Assembly: GCA_010015655.1 (NCBI GenBank)
Contig: ML976693.1
Location: 476,622 to 540,621, forward strand
Reading direction: 5' to 3'
DNA: 64,000 nucleotides
DNA from: Bimuria novae-zelandiae CBS 107.79
Taxonomy: Eukaryota; Ascomycota; Dothideomycetes; Pleosporales; Didymosphaeriaceae
In this document: one piece after another, positions 10,876-21,932 of the stretch
Position numbering within the stretch: position 1 is the stretch's first letter
Layout of the letters: each line of letters begins with the position of its first letter
The notes under the pieces: model-generated
Seen by the model: only the letters and a program-made list of their open reading frames with translations
The model's database searches: none
What the model was told of the DNA's origin: nothing
Program-made: the position numbers and the translations under genes

Positions 10876-13800
10876 ATGGCCACGCCATCCAGCCACCAGC
10901 TGCGCTCGCGCAGGGCCGAGCCCGCGAGACAGCCATCTTCCTCGCCGGCGGAGATGATCGGCAACTTCAAGCGGCTCGAGCACATCGGCAAAGGCAGCTT
11001 TGCGGAGGTCTATCGCGGCATCCATGTCGTACGAAGCCCCTCTTTCATTACATCCCCTGTGCAATGCATGTGGAGCGTCTGTCTGTCGATTCCGTGCAAG
11101 AGAGATGCAATATATGCTGACCGTGGCGCCTACAGGAGAAGCGCCAATCCGTTGCGATCAAGTCGGTCAACATGAGCAAGCTGAACAAGAAGCTCAAGGA
11201 CAACCTCGCGTCCGAGATCTCCATCCTGCGCAGCCTGCTCCATCCCCACGTCGTTGCCCTGATCGACTGCCATGAGACCCCCTCACGAATGCATATAATA
11301 ATGGAGTTTTGTGAACTAGGGGACCTGTCGTCGTTCATCAAGAAACGTGCCGATCTCGTAAACCATCCATCGACCCAGCGCATGATTGAGAAATACTCCA
11401 ACCCAGAAGTGGGCGGCTTGAATGAAGTGATAGTCCGCCATTTCGCAAAGCAGACGGCCAGCGCTCTGGAATTTCTCCGGTCCAAGAACTACATCCATCG
11501 TGATCTAAAACCACAAAATCTGCTCCTGAATCCGTCGTCCATGTTCTACTCGCAAAGCGGCATCCTTGACCGCATGCCGCTGGCCGCCTCCGCCAACTCG
11601 CTAATCCCTGCTGCCGGCGTGGAATCTCTTCCCATGCTCAAGATTGCTGATTTCGGGTTCGCTAGGATACTGCCAAACACTTCCCTCGCTGAAACACTCT
11701 GCGGCTCTCCCCTCTACATGGCGCCGGAGATACTTCGTTACGAAAAGTATGACGCGAAGGCTGATTTGTGGTCTGTAGGCACGGTTCTGTTTGAGATGAT
11801 GTGCGCCAGGCCACCATTCCGGGCAAACAACCATGTAGAGCTGCTTAAGAAGATCGAAGACCGCAAGGACCAGATCCGCTTCTCGGAAGGTCTCGTCGCT
11901 AGTAGGGCAATGAAAACCCTCATCCGCGCCCTTCTGAAGCGTCATCCTCTGGAGCGCATGTCATACGAGAACTTCTTCTCAGATCCAGTCATTCGAGACG
12001 AAATCCCCGGCCTGGTGGACGAAGATCTCCCGCAATCAGCTTCCCAGTCGCTGGCGCCCGAGCCGCTCGCCGAATCTAAGCGAGCGCCCAAGATGCCCAT
12101 CGAGATGGATAGACGAGCTTCGGAAGGCCCTTACTCTCAATCGCCCAAAGGAACAAACTACGGTACAACGCCGCCATCTCGCCCAACGTCTCGTCCAACA
12201 ACGTCTCGTCCCACTTCCGGCCAAGCTGTCGAAGCTCCAGCGCGACCTGCCTCCATCCGTAGACCGAGCAACACTCCGCAATCGCCCATCGAACGTCAAC
12301 CCTCGCAACGTGAGCATCGCAGACCGAGTCTTACAAACGCTGCTACCGCCCCCGTCCGCACTGCTACTCTTCATGAACAGGTCGTGGATCCTTCTTATAC
12401 CGGGAGCAGGCGTCGGATCTCGCGTGACGAAGTGCTCCCCGCGCCTTCGGGTCTCAAAGAACATCTCGAACGTGAACGTATGCCACAACGACCGGAAGCC
12501 GCCATGAGAGAAGCTGCAGAGCGGGCTGCTCAGGATACTGCGATTGATGAGGGTTTCGTCTTCGTCGAAAAGCGAAGGGTAGAAATCGATGCATTGGCGG
12601 ACGAGATAGCAGCAAGCCCGCAGACGACAAGAGATCGTAACATTACAAGGGAGCATGCTATGAAACGGCGAGCGACCACTCAAGGCTCCCCCACCTGCAT
12701 CACAGGCGCGACCGTTCCATCGCGCGCTATTCAGATCCAGCAAAAACACACTGCTGCGCATCAACGAACCAACTCATATGAGCGTCGCTACCGCCCAAGT
12801 TTCGAAAGCGCAACATCGGCACTTTCAAAGGCCATGAACATGGTCAACATCCGAGGTCTTGGACTTTCGCCGCCTTTGATGAAAGGTGCTTCTCCGCCTC
12901 AAGGTTATGCTGGTTTCCCAGTCTATCCCACGGCTCAGAGCAGTCTCCTCTTGGTTGGAGACCACGGCAGAGTTGCGGAAAATGACGAAGACGCGTCAAT
13001 AATCAAGAAAATTGAGCAGCTTGCTCAGCTAAGCCATGTCGTCTATGGCTTTGCAGAAGTCAAATACAAACAACTTGTACCGGTTGCGCCTAGTGACCAG
13101 GGGCTTGGAATTGGCGCAAAGGGTGTCAGGAGGCCAAACAACGAGGAGATCGAAGATGACGAGGATGACGACCTCACGCCTGATACCATCTTGGTCATAT
13201 CTGAAGAGGCTCTGGTACTGTACGTCAAAGCTCTCGGAATGTTGAACAAAGCCATGGACATTACCGCAAGCTATTGGAATCGGAACGGTCGGGGCCCTTC
13301 TCCAGAGGGTACCAGCCGCACGGCAATGAATACCGAACGCTTCCAAGACGTGGTGAAGTGGCTTCGTGACCGATTCAACGAATGCTGCATCAAGTCAGAG
13401 ATTGTCGCGCGCAAGTTGAAGCAGGCACAGATTCTTCTGCCTTCTGATCATCCAAACCACCCCAACAATCGATCTGAGGCTTCCGGTTCCGCAACCACTG
13501 TCGGTTCTGCCGATAATATCCTGCTCACGACAGGGGTCACCGCGGAGAAACTGATGTACGACCGTGCTCTCGAGATGAGCAGGACCGCTGCCGTCAACGA
13601 GCTAGTCGGAGCTGATCTACCAGGATGCGATTTGAACTACTGGACTGCTATATTGATGCTGGAAGCGATCCTCGAAGACGAAGACGAGTCGTCAAGCCAG
13701 AAGCTTGGCAGCGAAGAGATCGACGGGTTTGAAAATGACGACCGTCGATCCATCCAGAAGCGTAAGCTGAGCCTTCTTATCAAAAGAAACACTTTACTAA

Positions 13801-13957
13801 CTTCAAAGCAGTGCTAGAAGGCATGAAAACCCGTCATTCGGCTCTCAAGAAAAAGTTGCAACTCCAAAAGGCGCAGAAACGCGCTTCCATCACAAGCGCG
13901 CCTGCACCGCACTCGGCAACGCGCAGCTCGCCGTCCTCGCAAGGCACGGCCCGGTGA
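10876..13957 (+). CDS. ATG1: Autophagy-initiating Ser/Thr protein kinase
   Basis: Catalytic subunit of the Atg1/ULK complex that starts autophagosome formation together with Atg13 and Atg17 at the pre-autophagosomal structure. Exons: 10876-11028, 11136-13761 and 13812-13957; total 974 residues. Kinase landmarks: glycine loop GKGSFAEVY at 38-46, VAIK lysine at 60, HRDLKPQN from 172, DFG at 223-225, APE at 247-249. The usual Atg1 insertion in the C lobe ([10 protein letters not shown] onward) is present. A long Ser/Pro/Thr-rich linker follows. FVFV at 525-528, in the context [10 protein letters not shown], sits where yeast Atg1 has its Atg8-interacting YVVV. The C-terminal helical (MIT/EAT) region for Atg13 binding runs to the end. 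The last exon is found by splicing at 13762-13811, giving [18 protein letters not shown] before the stop. Convergent with PXR1, 264 bp apart. Confidence 0.95.
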
Positions 13958-14221
13958 GATCGTGTTCACCTTTGTACGCACATGAGGAGACTCGTCGAAT
14001 ACTGCTCGCATTTTCGCATTCATAGTATCTGTGTTCCAAGCATTGCATTATTTGGCGTTGGGGCGGGCGCATGGGGTATCCATCTTTCCTCTTCTTTTTT
14101 TGCTTAAACGTGTTCTTTTCGGTCCCCTTTCTGTTGTCGGTTTCCGCTCTCTAGGAGTCTGGGGCAGAGCGAATCCAGACTGTCACGCTCGCGCAATGAT
14201 ACCAGACCTGATGATCAATCC

Positions 14222-15422
14222 TCATGGTGTCTTTATCATGAATATCTGTTTCCGTTAGACTTTGATCTTGTATAAATAAAATCACACAACATACCTCCTT
14301 CAACGCCTGTGGGTCCATGCTCGCCAGCTTTTTCTGCCGAATGTATCTCTGCCGCACAGCATGCATGCCTCGCGGTGTGAAGGTCAGACCAGATGCCCCA
14401 CTCGCTGGTGTGGATATGCCAGTCGAGGGCGCAGAACTGGCCGATGGACTCTCTTCCTCATCCTCGCTCTCCGAGCTGGGACCTTCGGTTGTAGGATTCG
14501 ACTTTCCAGCTTCCTTTGCGGCCTTTTTAAGAGCCTTCTTGAGCTTCTTCTCTTCCTTGCGAACACGCTTCTCAGCTTTCCTGCGGGCTTTGTCGGAGAG
14601 CGGTTCTGATGCGGATGTCGGGGTATCCGTGGCAGGGGTTTCCGAAGAAACCTTCGACTTCTTGTCCTTCTTTTCTTTCTTGTCTTTTTTCTCCTTCCTC
14701 GACTTAGATGTGCTTTCGGAACCAGCGTCTTCCTTCGCCGCCTCCTCGCGCAAATTCAAGCTCTTCCTCTTGCGCTTAAGCTTTGGCTGCTCTGCACTTT
14801 GCTCCTCCGCCTTCACGCCTTCTTCATCGCTCGCCCTCTTCCTCTTCTTCGACTTCTTTTCCCGGACCTCGTTGTTCGAAGACTCCGGCTCAGACTTCAC
14901 CTCCGTCTTAACCTCCACATCCTCCCGCTTTATGCCCTTCTCAATCTTGTCGCCTACCAGGAACCCTCCACTGACAAAGTTCATGAAGCCATATTTGTGG
15001 TAGACATACGCCCTCTGCTGGATCTTCTCTTGTCGCTCCTCCTCCTTCTTTACCTCCTCGGTGTTCCCGTTCAGGCGCCCTAGTATGCTCGCGAAGCCAG
15101 CGAGACCGAAGTTTTCTGCGCGCTCGCTGCCCCGTTTGGCGCCGAGCCCGAGATTGTCGTCTTTGAGCAGGACGCGGATATGCGAGTGCGAGGCGGCGGT
15201 GTAGTGAGCGGCATGGGCGGCGTCGGCGGCACCGAGAGACGAGCCAGGCGTCCAACCTTGTTGTGTGAGGATGCGGTGGCCGAAGCGACTGGTATTGTTG
15301 GCCCATGTGGTGTTTTGTGGGTCGTTGGAAATGCGGGAGCGGCTTTGGGTTTACGTTAGCATGGCGGCATTGTACAGTGTGAGAGAGGATGACGCATACT
15401 TCTTCGGCGCCGCGAGACCCAT
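14222..15422 (-). CDS. PXR1: G-patch ribosome-biogenesis protein, PINX1-related
   Basis: Nucleolar protein involved in rRNA and snoRNA maturation; the G-patch of this family activates the DEAH helicase Prp43. Exons in transcript order: 15400-15422, 14295-15342 and 14222-14245; total 364 residues. The start MGLAAPKNRSRISNDPQNT is recovered only by splicing out 15343-15399, and matches the invariant MGLAAP..K of the family. The G-patch follows (FGHRILTQQGWTPGSSLG, then DDNLGLGAKRGSER, FGLAGFASILGRLNG), next KYGFMNFVSGGFLVG, then a long Lys/Glu/Ser-rich tail. The final 24-nt exon encodes IFMIKTP after the intron 14246-14294; family members end similarly. Low-complexity KKEKK runs are normal for the family. 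Confidence 0.93.
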
Positions 15423-15945
15423 CGTGAATGGAGTCCGTGCTATAGATTTGCTGCGAGGGACGACGAGATGATCCAAAAGTCGGACTGGAAATTTTGGTGG
15501 CACGGACCACAGGCCGAATCTTGGCGGATGTGGGAAGGGACCCTGAACACTGCTCCGACGCCGACGGTCACATTTCAATCACGAAATGATATTGAAACGG
15601 ATACGCAATTTATATCAGCTTTCCGCCCGAAATGATCTAGTTCCCGTATCCATTCATAATTCCTGCAACTCTTCCCCCTCCGCCTCCGCCATCCACGTTC
15701 CCCTCTGCACCAGACAAGTCAACAAGCAAGTCAAGTCTTGCGAACGGCCCTACTGTTGGGACGTGCAGGCTGTCACGCACCAGACGGTGCTCCGTCAACG
15801 AGACTCGACTTGCTTGTTGCCAACTGTGCTCTGCACCCTTGCACCATCACACCTTCACCAGATTAATCGTAACAGGTGTAATACTCGCCGTCGTCGTACT
15901 CGCACCTGCACCTATATTAGCATACACACTTATCTCTCCTCACTC
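15423..15945. other. Spacer between the secreted-protein gene and PXR1
   Basis: Normal composition; holds the PXR1 upstream region (right-to-left transcription) and the 3' end of the neighbouring minus-strand gene. No gene or repeat seen. Confidence 0.5.
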
Positions 15946-16523
15946 TTAGTCCACCACCATGGATGGCTCACCGTCATACAGCGCAACCCCATAATCAGTC
16001 TCACTCCCCTTCACAGCGACCCACGTGCGATTCGTCAACGTACTCCCATCCCTAACCCCTAACACATCGCCCTCCGTCGTGAACGTCGCCCACTCCATCA
16101 GCATGCCTCCCGGGATAGTATCGCCCCGTGGATTGGTCGCATCGACCAGCGAAAGCAGGACGCCGTTGGGTCCCTGCAGCGCGACCTGGCGCGTATCGTC
16201 CGAGTTGTGCACAGCGTACGTGCCCGTTGAGGCGTACTTGTTCAGAAAGAACTTTGTAGCCGCGGCCTGGGTAGGAGCGAGGGTGTAGGAGGTCGAGCCA
16301 GTTTTGAGGGCGAGCCATTGGTTTGAGACGGCTGCCGTGGCTCTGGGTTGGGGATGTTAGGAGTTAGGAGTTAGGTATGAGAGAGGAGGGTAAGGGCGTA
16401 CGATTTGGTTTGAAACTGGTAGAATTGGGTTCCTACTGGGGGTGGAGCCATTGCGTCCCAGGGAGCGAAGGCGGCGGGCGCGGCGGTGACGATGCTGCAA
16501 AGAGCGGCGGCGAAGAATTTCAT
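15946..16523 (-). CDS. Small secreted protein, unknown function
   Basis: Exons 16402-16523 and 15946-16342, intron 16343-16401 (GTACGC..CCAG); 172 residues. Residues 1 to about 18 (MKFFAAALCSIVTAAPAA) form a clear signal peptide. The mature part starts near FAPWDAMAPPP, then FYQFQTKS, NQWLALKTGS, ATKFFLNKYA, ALQGPNGVLLSLVD, RTWVAVKG and ends EPSMVVD. No cysteine pairs typical of effectors are visible in the mature part. The layout (F.L.TK, N.WLA, A..FFLN) is loosely like uncharacterised secreted ascomycete families, but I cannot assign one. The intergenic region on its upstream side is AT-leaning but not RIP-mutated. Confidence 0.8.
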
Positions 16524-17477
16524 CTTGCTACGTTTGCCTGGCTCTCCAGTTTTGCGTGAAGTGGCTAGATTTCGAAGACCAACCCGCAGGGCAGATTTCA
16601 AATTTATATCTCGATCATTCAGCATGATTCTTCCTCGTTCCTGCATATGCCCGTAATTTATCTACATTTAACGCGATTAAATCAACCAACCCAAATGCCT
16701 AAGATCATCAAGCCATTCTTCATCCAAATTAACTACACGAGGGGATCATATTAGATCTCACCGGAACCATCAGCTCGAGGAGAACACCTCTGAACATGAA
16801 GTAGATTTAATGCTAGAGTATCATTCGCTTACTCGACTCGTATTGAACCAGAATACATACGCCACGTGCATCCCTCCTTGGCATATACAATCTTGTTGCG
16901 CGCCGTGCGTTTGGCTTGCATATGTCAACACGGCGCCGGTATACCTGACTTCAAAGCACAGCCGCGCGTTGCCTCGTCACCGGAAGTGACTCTTACATGC
17001 TTGCAACATCGCAAAATTTAATCTGGGCGCGTCCTCCCAGAACTGTTGACCGGCAAACATGACTTGCGCGCCCTGGCAATCGTACTCGTTATAGACCATT
17101 GTGTGTTGTAGGTAGACATGTCGTGTGATATGCGAACCTGGTCAAGCTCTGAGGCGGGGGTATCTCATATTCGATATCCTCACGAGCATACGGACCCTGC
17201 ATGAGCGGAGGTCAGGATATGTTGGTCACTATGAAGGCGTAGATCTACGGAGACCTCGCTTCTTGCGTGGCTCCAATGTGTGGATGAATAACGATTTACC
17301 GCAAGACCAATAAGTTTTCAACCATCTATGTATGCACTTTGCTAAAAAGTAACGCAGGTGAGCAATCACGAGTATCTATCTATCCGAACTGCCCTTCAAC
17401 CCATTGCTACATCGCAGTCTTCACCCTTTCCCCTCTCCCTCCGTCCTAACCTACACGTACACGTACACCCTAAGCAC
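16524..17477. other. Spacer between two secreted-protein genes
   Basis: About 950 bp with no supported gene. It should contain the promoter of the 172-residue secreted protein (right-to-left) and the 3' UTR of the PEBP-like gene. No repeats noticed. Confidence 0.5.
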
Positions 17478-18152
17478 TCAGGAATTATCCCCTGACTGTA
17501 CCTGCAAATAATTCGCTGCCACCGGCGCACCCAACCCCGCATCCGCAATAAACTTCAGCCAATTAATGCCCAGCCGCTGCTGCACAGCACCTTTGTGCGC
17601 TGCCGGTACTGCGAAGTTAGCGGGCTGCTTGTGCAGCAGGAAGATGTACTTATGCGGGTACTTCGGGGTCTCTGTGGGCGGCGCAGGGCCGAAGTACGAT
17701 GCCGGGGCGGTCGCTTTCGTCGTGAGGAGGGAGGAACCGTTTTGTGTGGCGCCGCTGGGGGTGAAGTCTTGGAGGAGGGCGTGGAGGACAGTGCCGCGGG
17801 GTGTGCCTGGGCTAAATTGGTTGTTAGAGTCTGTGTTGTTAGCGGAGGAACACAGGTCGCTCACGTACAGATCAATATCTAGGGCATGGTCAGTTGCGGT
17901 CACGGGGAAGGTTTTAGAGATACGCACCGATCATAGCGAGGAGATACGTCCCAGACAACGTCTGTCCGGTGACGCCGATGGTAGGCTGCTTCGCAGCCGT
18001 CGACTTCTTTACCATCAAGCCTGGCGTAATGACCGTTGTGCCGTAGAATACATCTAGTGTCGGTTCACCACCGGCGTGAATCCTGGAGGCCTCGTCTGCG
18101 CCAGGGCGCCTCCCATGACCACCAGACCGGAGAGGAAAGTCGTGAGAAGCAT
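17478..18152 (-). CDS. Secreted PEBP-like (phosphatidylethanolamine-binding) protein with an apparent 1-nt frameshift
   Basis: Exons in transcript order: 17928-18152, a 10-nt microexon 17869-17878, and 17478-17811; introns are GT..AG. The microexon is needed to give AMIDIDLPGTPRGTV. The PEBP core is clear: TLDVFYGTTVITPG, GTYLLAMIDIDLP, LHALLQDFTP, YFGPAPPTETPKYPHKYIF and LLHKQPANF. ATG 18152 opens a good signal peptide, MLLTTFLSGLVVMGGALA, followed by QTRPPGFTPVV. That frame then hits a TAG, while the PEBP core continues in another frame. One missing base around 18065-18090 would explain this, and no intron fits there. Either a sequencing error or a recently damaged gene. A start at ATG 18261 keeps one frame but has no signal peptide. 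Family likely, integrity uncertain. Confidence 0.7.
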
Positions 18153-18722
18153 TTTTGAGTTGGGTTTGAGTGTTCGACAATGCGTATTCCAAAACACGGA
18201 AAGGTGGTTCCATCACGACCGATAGCCTGTCTCGCCATATTATACCATCCTCGCAGGTCATGTCAGTGCGGCCCGGTGGGCTTGGACCGTCATATAGGGT
18301 ATGTGGGCATATGAGGTGGTGCGAGGGAGAGAGTAATTAAGTAAGGCCGAGCGATTTACATGAGGCAGTGTTTGGCTGAAGAGAGTAATATATTTAACAT
18401 CGTGGGACCCTTGCATGTGCACCCCGCGTTGGTTCGGCATTTTTTAGAAACCGGAGAGATTGGATCATCACCCCGTAGTCATTGTTGAAATTCCTATGTT
18501 CAGTGGTTCGTATGCTGAAATTCGGTCCCGAGAGCGTGCGAGTCTTCAATGCTCGATTTCGTAGCTTACTTGCTATCCTTCCGCACGAATCTGAGGCATT
18601 GCCCAAGTTGCAATTCAACGAAGTGCATAAATGATCCAGATAAGACACTCAACACATAGCTGTAAGCTGTGCTTCGTTCAACAGGGTCATGACTCTCAAG
18701 ACTAGGATTGGATGTGCCCAGC
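18153..18722. other. Spacer between PEBP-like and CobW genes
   Basis: Normal to slightly AT-rich; upstream region of the PEBP-like gene and 3' region of the CobW gene. No gene supported. Confidence 0.5.
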
Positions 18723-19900
18723 TTATGCGACCCGTTGTATGGTCAGTTTGCCCTCTGTCCCGCCTTCAAGAGCGAGAAATCCGCTAGATTCGATCAACTT
18801 CTGGAATTGATTTGACTCGTACCTGGCCGTGATAACGGTCAATCGCAGCTCGGGTTCTTCGCCTAGCAGAAACGGCGTCGATTGACCCGACGCAAGAGGT
18901 GTCGCAGTTCCAGAGGTCAAAGGGGTGTTACCGGTCGACGGTGGAGGAACTTGGGTAAACGTCCACCTCCCAAACGCCCAGTTGAGAATATATCGCGCTC
19001 GACCGCCAGTCACTTCCAGCGTGGAAGTTGTACTCTGATCCGACGACTTCGGCGTTGTCGAAGAATAGAGGACACCCTTAATACGGTATATTACGTCCTT
19101 CGTGGGCTCTTGGAGTAGCTTTTCCAGCTTTCCTAGGTCTACACTTGCAGTATTCCCATTGGAGGTCAGCGTCACGTTTAGCACTTCCACCTCGCTAGAG
19201 TGCTCATGATCGTGGTGATGCTCAGACTTGGCCCCTATACTCTTCGCGAGCTTCGCGTCCAAGCCGAAGATAATGTCCTTGTTGACCCATCCCTTATCAC
19301 TCTTAGTACGCGGGATCGGCGGGTCCACCTCCAAGGCCAGCACAGCGTCCTCCACGTCTTCCAATCTCCTTTCGCTGACTAGCTCCCACTTATTCAAGAC
19401 GATCAAGTCTGTGTACTTTGCCTGCATCTTGGCGGTATACGATGTGTCCTCATAGCCCTTCCAGTTCTCTACGTCTATGACCGACATGACACCGTCTAGC
19501 ACATATTTGCCGGTGCTCTGCGAAAGACGATTTACTTCCATAGCCAAGGTGGCCGGAAATGCCGAGCCAGACGTTTCGATAACGATGCGGTCGGGAGTTA
19601 TATCGGTAGCGAGGGTCTCGAGGGCATCGCAAAGCTGCCCCACCAGGTTGCAGCAGATGCAGCCATTGAGCAGCTCCTGCACACCGGATATGGCGTTCGA
19701 GGCTGCAAGCTGAGAGTCCACGGCAACATCTCCGAATTCGTTCTTCAAAAGCGCGAGTTTGTACGTTTTGGGAAGCTGCGAAATCAGGTTCAGGATCAAG
19801 GCTGGTACGGTTATTAGAGGCTGTGATACTTGGGGCACACACGCAACTCACTTGTTTTCCCTGAGCCCAGAAAACCGGTGATGATTGTAATGGGTATCAT
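18723..19900 (-). CDS. CobW/COG0523 family GTPase, ZNG1-like metallochaperone
   Basis: G3E-family GTPase; members hand metals, chiefly zinc, to client enzymes such as methionine aminopeptidase. Exons 19852-19900 and 18723-19801; 375 residues. The intron splits the Walker A region, and splicing restores GFLGSGKTT (Walker A at 9-16). The metal-binding CxCC motif is GCICC at 63-67 with Cys 64, 66 and 67. Further: DRIVIETSGSAFP (switch region), DLIVLNKWE (guanine specificity NKxD-like, here NKWE), a His-rich patch HHHDHEH typical of the family, then the CobW C-terminal domain with LNWAFGRWTF. The protein starts directly at MIPITIITG, so it lacks an N-terminal CPELVPI-type MetAP-docking motif. It shares a 380-bp promoter region with the divergent small protein. 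Confidence 0.92.
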
Positions 19901-20280
19901 GGTGTTTCTATCTATGTCTAAAGTATCAAAGGAGTGAATTGAGTGGGTGAATATCTATCGGTACCAAACTGAGTAAAAGAAATTGTCGAGTCTACCATGG
20001 CCAGGGCGCCTGCCCGTGTTGAGCTCACGTGATCGCGCTTGCTTTTTCAAAACAGGGTCCAGGGTCCAAAAACGCGGGGCATGACGTAGCGAGACGATAA
20101 GTGGACCATGTCTTCGTTCAAGGCCAGGCACGCTACTGCATCCAAGACAACCAGAAGCCTGTTGACGTAAATACCTGCTATACCCCGCGCTCCTTTGACA
20201 CTTCTTAAACTCCACAGCCCCACAACCTAATCGCCTAAACACCAATCCATCCACAAGTCAATCGACCCATCTGCATCATC
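19901..20280. promoter_or_regulatory. Bidirectional promoter region, CobW GTPase and small hydrophilic protein
   Basis: 380 bp between divergent ATGs. C-rich pyrimidine tracts lie close to the plus-strand start (20210-20280). No specific operator assigned. Confidence 0.5.
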
Positions 20281-20735
20281 ATGGACTTCGTCAACAAGTT
20301 CACCGGCGGCGAGCAGAAGAATGAGCAGCAGCAGCAGCAGAGCGCTGGCTCTTCCGAGCAGAAGCAGGAGGGAGGAGGCTTCTTCAGTGGCATTGGAAAC
20401 AAGGTTAACGAAGCTGCCGGCGGCGGCGCGGCTGGCGAGAAGAACGAGGACTACCTCGACAAGGGTATGTACCTTCCAACGCTACTCCAATAGGTATGGA
20501 GAATACTAACACAGTCAGGTGTCGACTACGTCCAGGAGAAGTTCCTCGGCCAAGGTGCCCAGAACAACGAGGTGCGTATCCCAAAGCTCCAATAGGTTAT
20601 CAATCGCTAACCCACATCCAGTCCGCCGCCGAGCAGGCCAAGGACGAGCAGATCAGCGACTTCATCCGCGGCCAGTACAAGAACGCGACCGGCAAGGACG
20701 TCCCCATCAAGGACAAGCCCACGACTTTCGGTTGA
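20281..20735 (+). CDS. Small hydrophilic conserved-type fungal protein, 116 aa
   Basis: Exons 20281-20464, 20519-20571 and 20622-20735, with introns of 54 and 50 bp. The product starts MDFVNKFTGGEQK, has a Q-run, a Gly/Ala-rich stretch (AAGGGAAGEKNEDYLDKG), an amphipathic helix DYVQEKFLGQGAQNN and ends DKPTTFG. It has no membrane segment or signal. Its composition (Gln, Gly, Lys, Glu, almost no hydrophobic core) resembles small stress-induced hydrophilic fungal proteins. I recognise the style but cannot name a characterised family, so no function is claimed. The intron positions preserve frame exactly, which supports it as a real gene. Confidence 0.85.
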
Positions 20736-20957
20736 GCGATGACAGCTAGGGCTCTTCAAAGGGCGATGCGTCGGTGCCGTGAGCTCTAGGAAAGGCATGC
20801 TCCGGCTATGACATCATGATTATGGTAGTTTTGAATGAGATATGAAACCTCTGCATATTAATGCCCTTCCGCTATTGATGTGATGTCCGTGGTCTTGCAG
20901 TAGCCTTGACCAGCTTGCTACTCAGTCGACTCTGCGTAGGGCCTGTGGAATGGCTCT

Positions 20958-21690
20958 TCATTCCCCAGCTAGTGTCTCCACGCACATCCTCAGTAGATCC
21001 ATCAAACGCGTTTGCACGATGCGTCCGGCAGGTGTATCGGCGTGCTTGCCGGCACCCCATCCGAAGGGCAGCACTAACCTTCGTTTCGCCTGCGCATCGA
21101 TAACGACCAACGCGTCTAGCGGATGTTCACCTCCGCCGAGGGGATGTAATAAGCCCAGCCGCACAAAGTGGTTATAGCCAGGACCGACGGCCTGTATCAG
21201 GGGCAGTGAATACGTGGCGGTCGAAGAAGGTTTGTGGGTGGACGGGTCGCGGCAGAGTACGAAGGCTTGTAGCGATGGTGCCAGGGAGTACAATTGTGGC
21301 AGCGTAGACCTTTAGACGGTTAGCAGTGGATCCCGAGAGGTAGCATAGATATTACCAGAGCAGATCGTAATGAAGCCGAACGTTACCTTGCACGCACAAT
21401 ACGATGATAGACCTAGCATCGTACTTGTCTACGTTGTTGTGTGGACGTAGGCTACTCCCAGGCGGAGACGGCAACGTGTTGGACGCGAGGATGCTCGCGA
21501 CATCCACAGTCCACGCATCCTCGGGCGTGACAACACCAAGTTCCTCGAGCTCGCTCTGTGTGCGCGACCTCTTCAGCGCGTCGTTGCCCACCGAAAGCGT
21601 GGGTGACGGCAGTGGCAGGCTTTGCCTCGGCTGGTCTCCATCGTCGTCCAAATCGACGCGCGACCGTTTGCGATTGACAGCAACCTTCAT
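20958..21690 (-). CDS. Uncharacterised protein, 228 aa, divergent from ATG5
   Basis: Exons 21356-21690 and 20958-21309; intron 21310-21355 (GTAATA..AAAG), spliced across a Trp codon to give DLLWSTLPQLYSLAP. Start ATG 21690 (MKVAVNRKRSRVDLDDDG); the frame extended upstream has only a TTG. The N-terminal third is basic then Ser/Pro-rich and likely disordered, with a possible nuclear signal NRKRSR. The C-terminal part is a compact domain: IIVLCVQGNVRLHYDLL, GPGYNHFVRLGLLHP, GGGEHPLDALVVIDAQ and RRLVLPFGWGAG. I do not recognise the family. Coding appearance and frame-preserving splicing make it a probable real gene. Confidence 0.78.
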
Positions 21691-21932
21691 AGTGCAGGTT
21701 GACGTGGGGGTGGGGGCAGGAAGTGCGACCGACCATGAGACGAGCAAGGGCCCAGCTGCTCAAATCAGGCGGCGATGCATTACGAGAGTGAAAGGCAACG
21801 ACTTTTGAGCGGGTCTGGCAACTCTATAGACCCTGCGACCCGGTCTCTCGTCTACCCAACCCCACACTCCGCGACCCACCCCGCCTTAATAAACACTATC
21901 CTGCTTCAAGAAGATCCGCCAACTGCATCGGC
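21691..21932. promoter_or_regulatory. Bidirectional promoter region, unknown gene and ATG5
   Basis: Only 242 bp separate the divergent start codons, so expression of the two genes is probably linked. Confidence 0.55.

Noticed and set aside
12036..12764. 242-codon minus-strand frame inside ATG1
   Set aside because: Lies opposite the ATG1 linker; explained as a mirror of the Ser/Arg-rich coding strand.
14317..15003. 228-codon plus-strand frame opposite PXR1
   Set aside because: Translation is Ser/Phe/Leu repeats, the mirror of the Lys/Glu-rich PXR1 tail.
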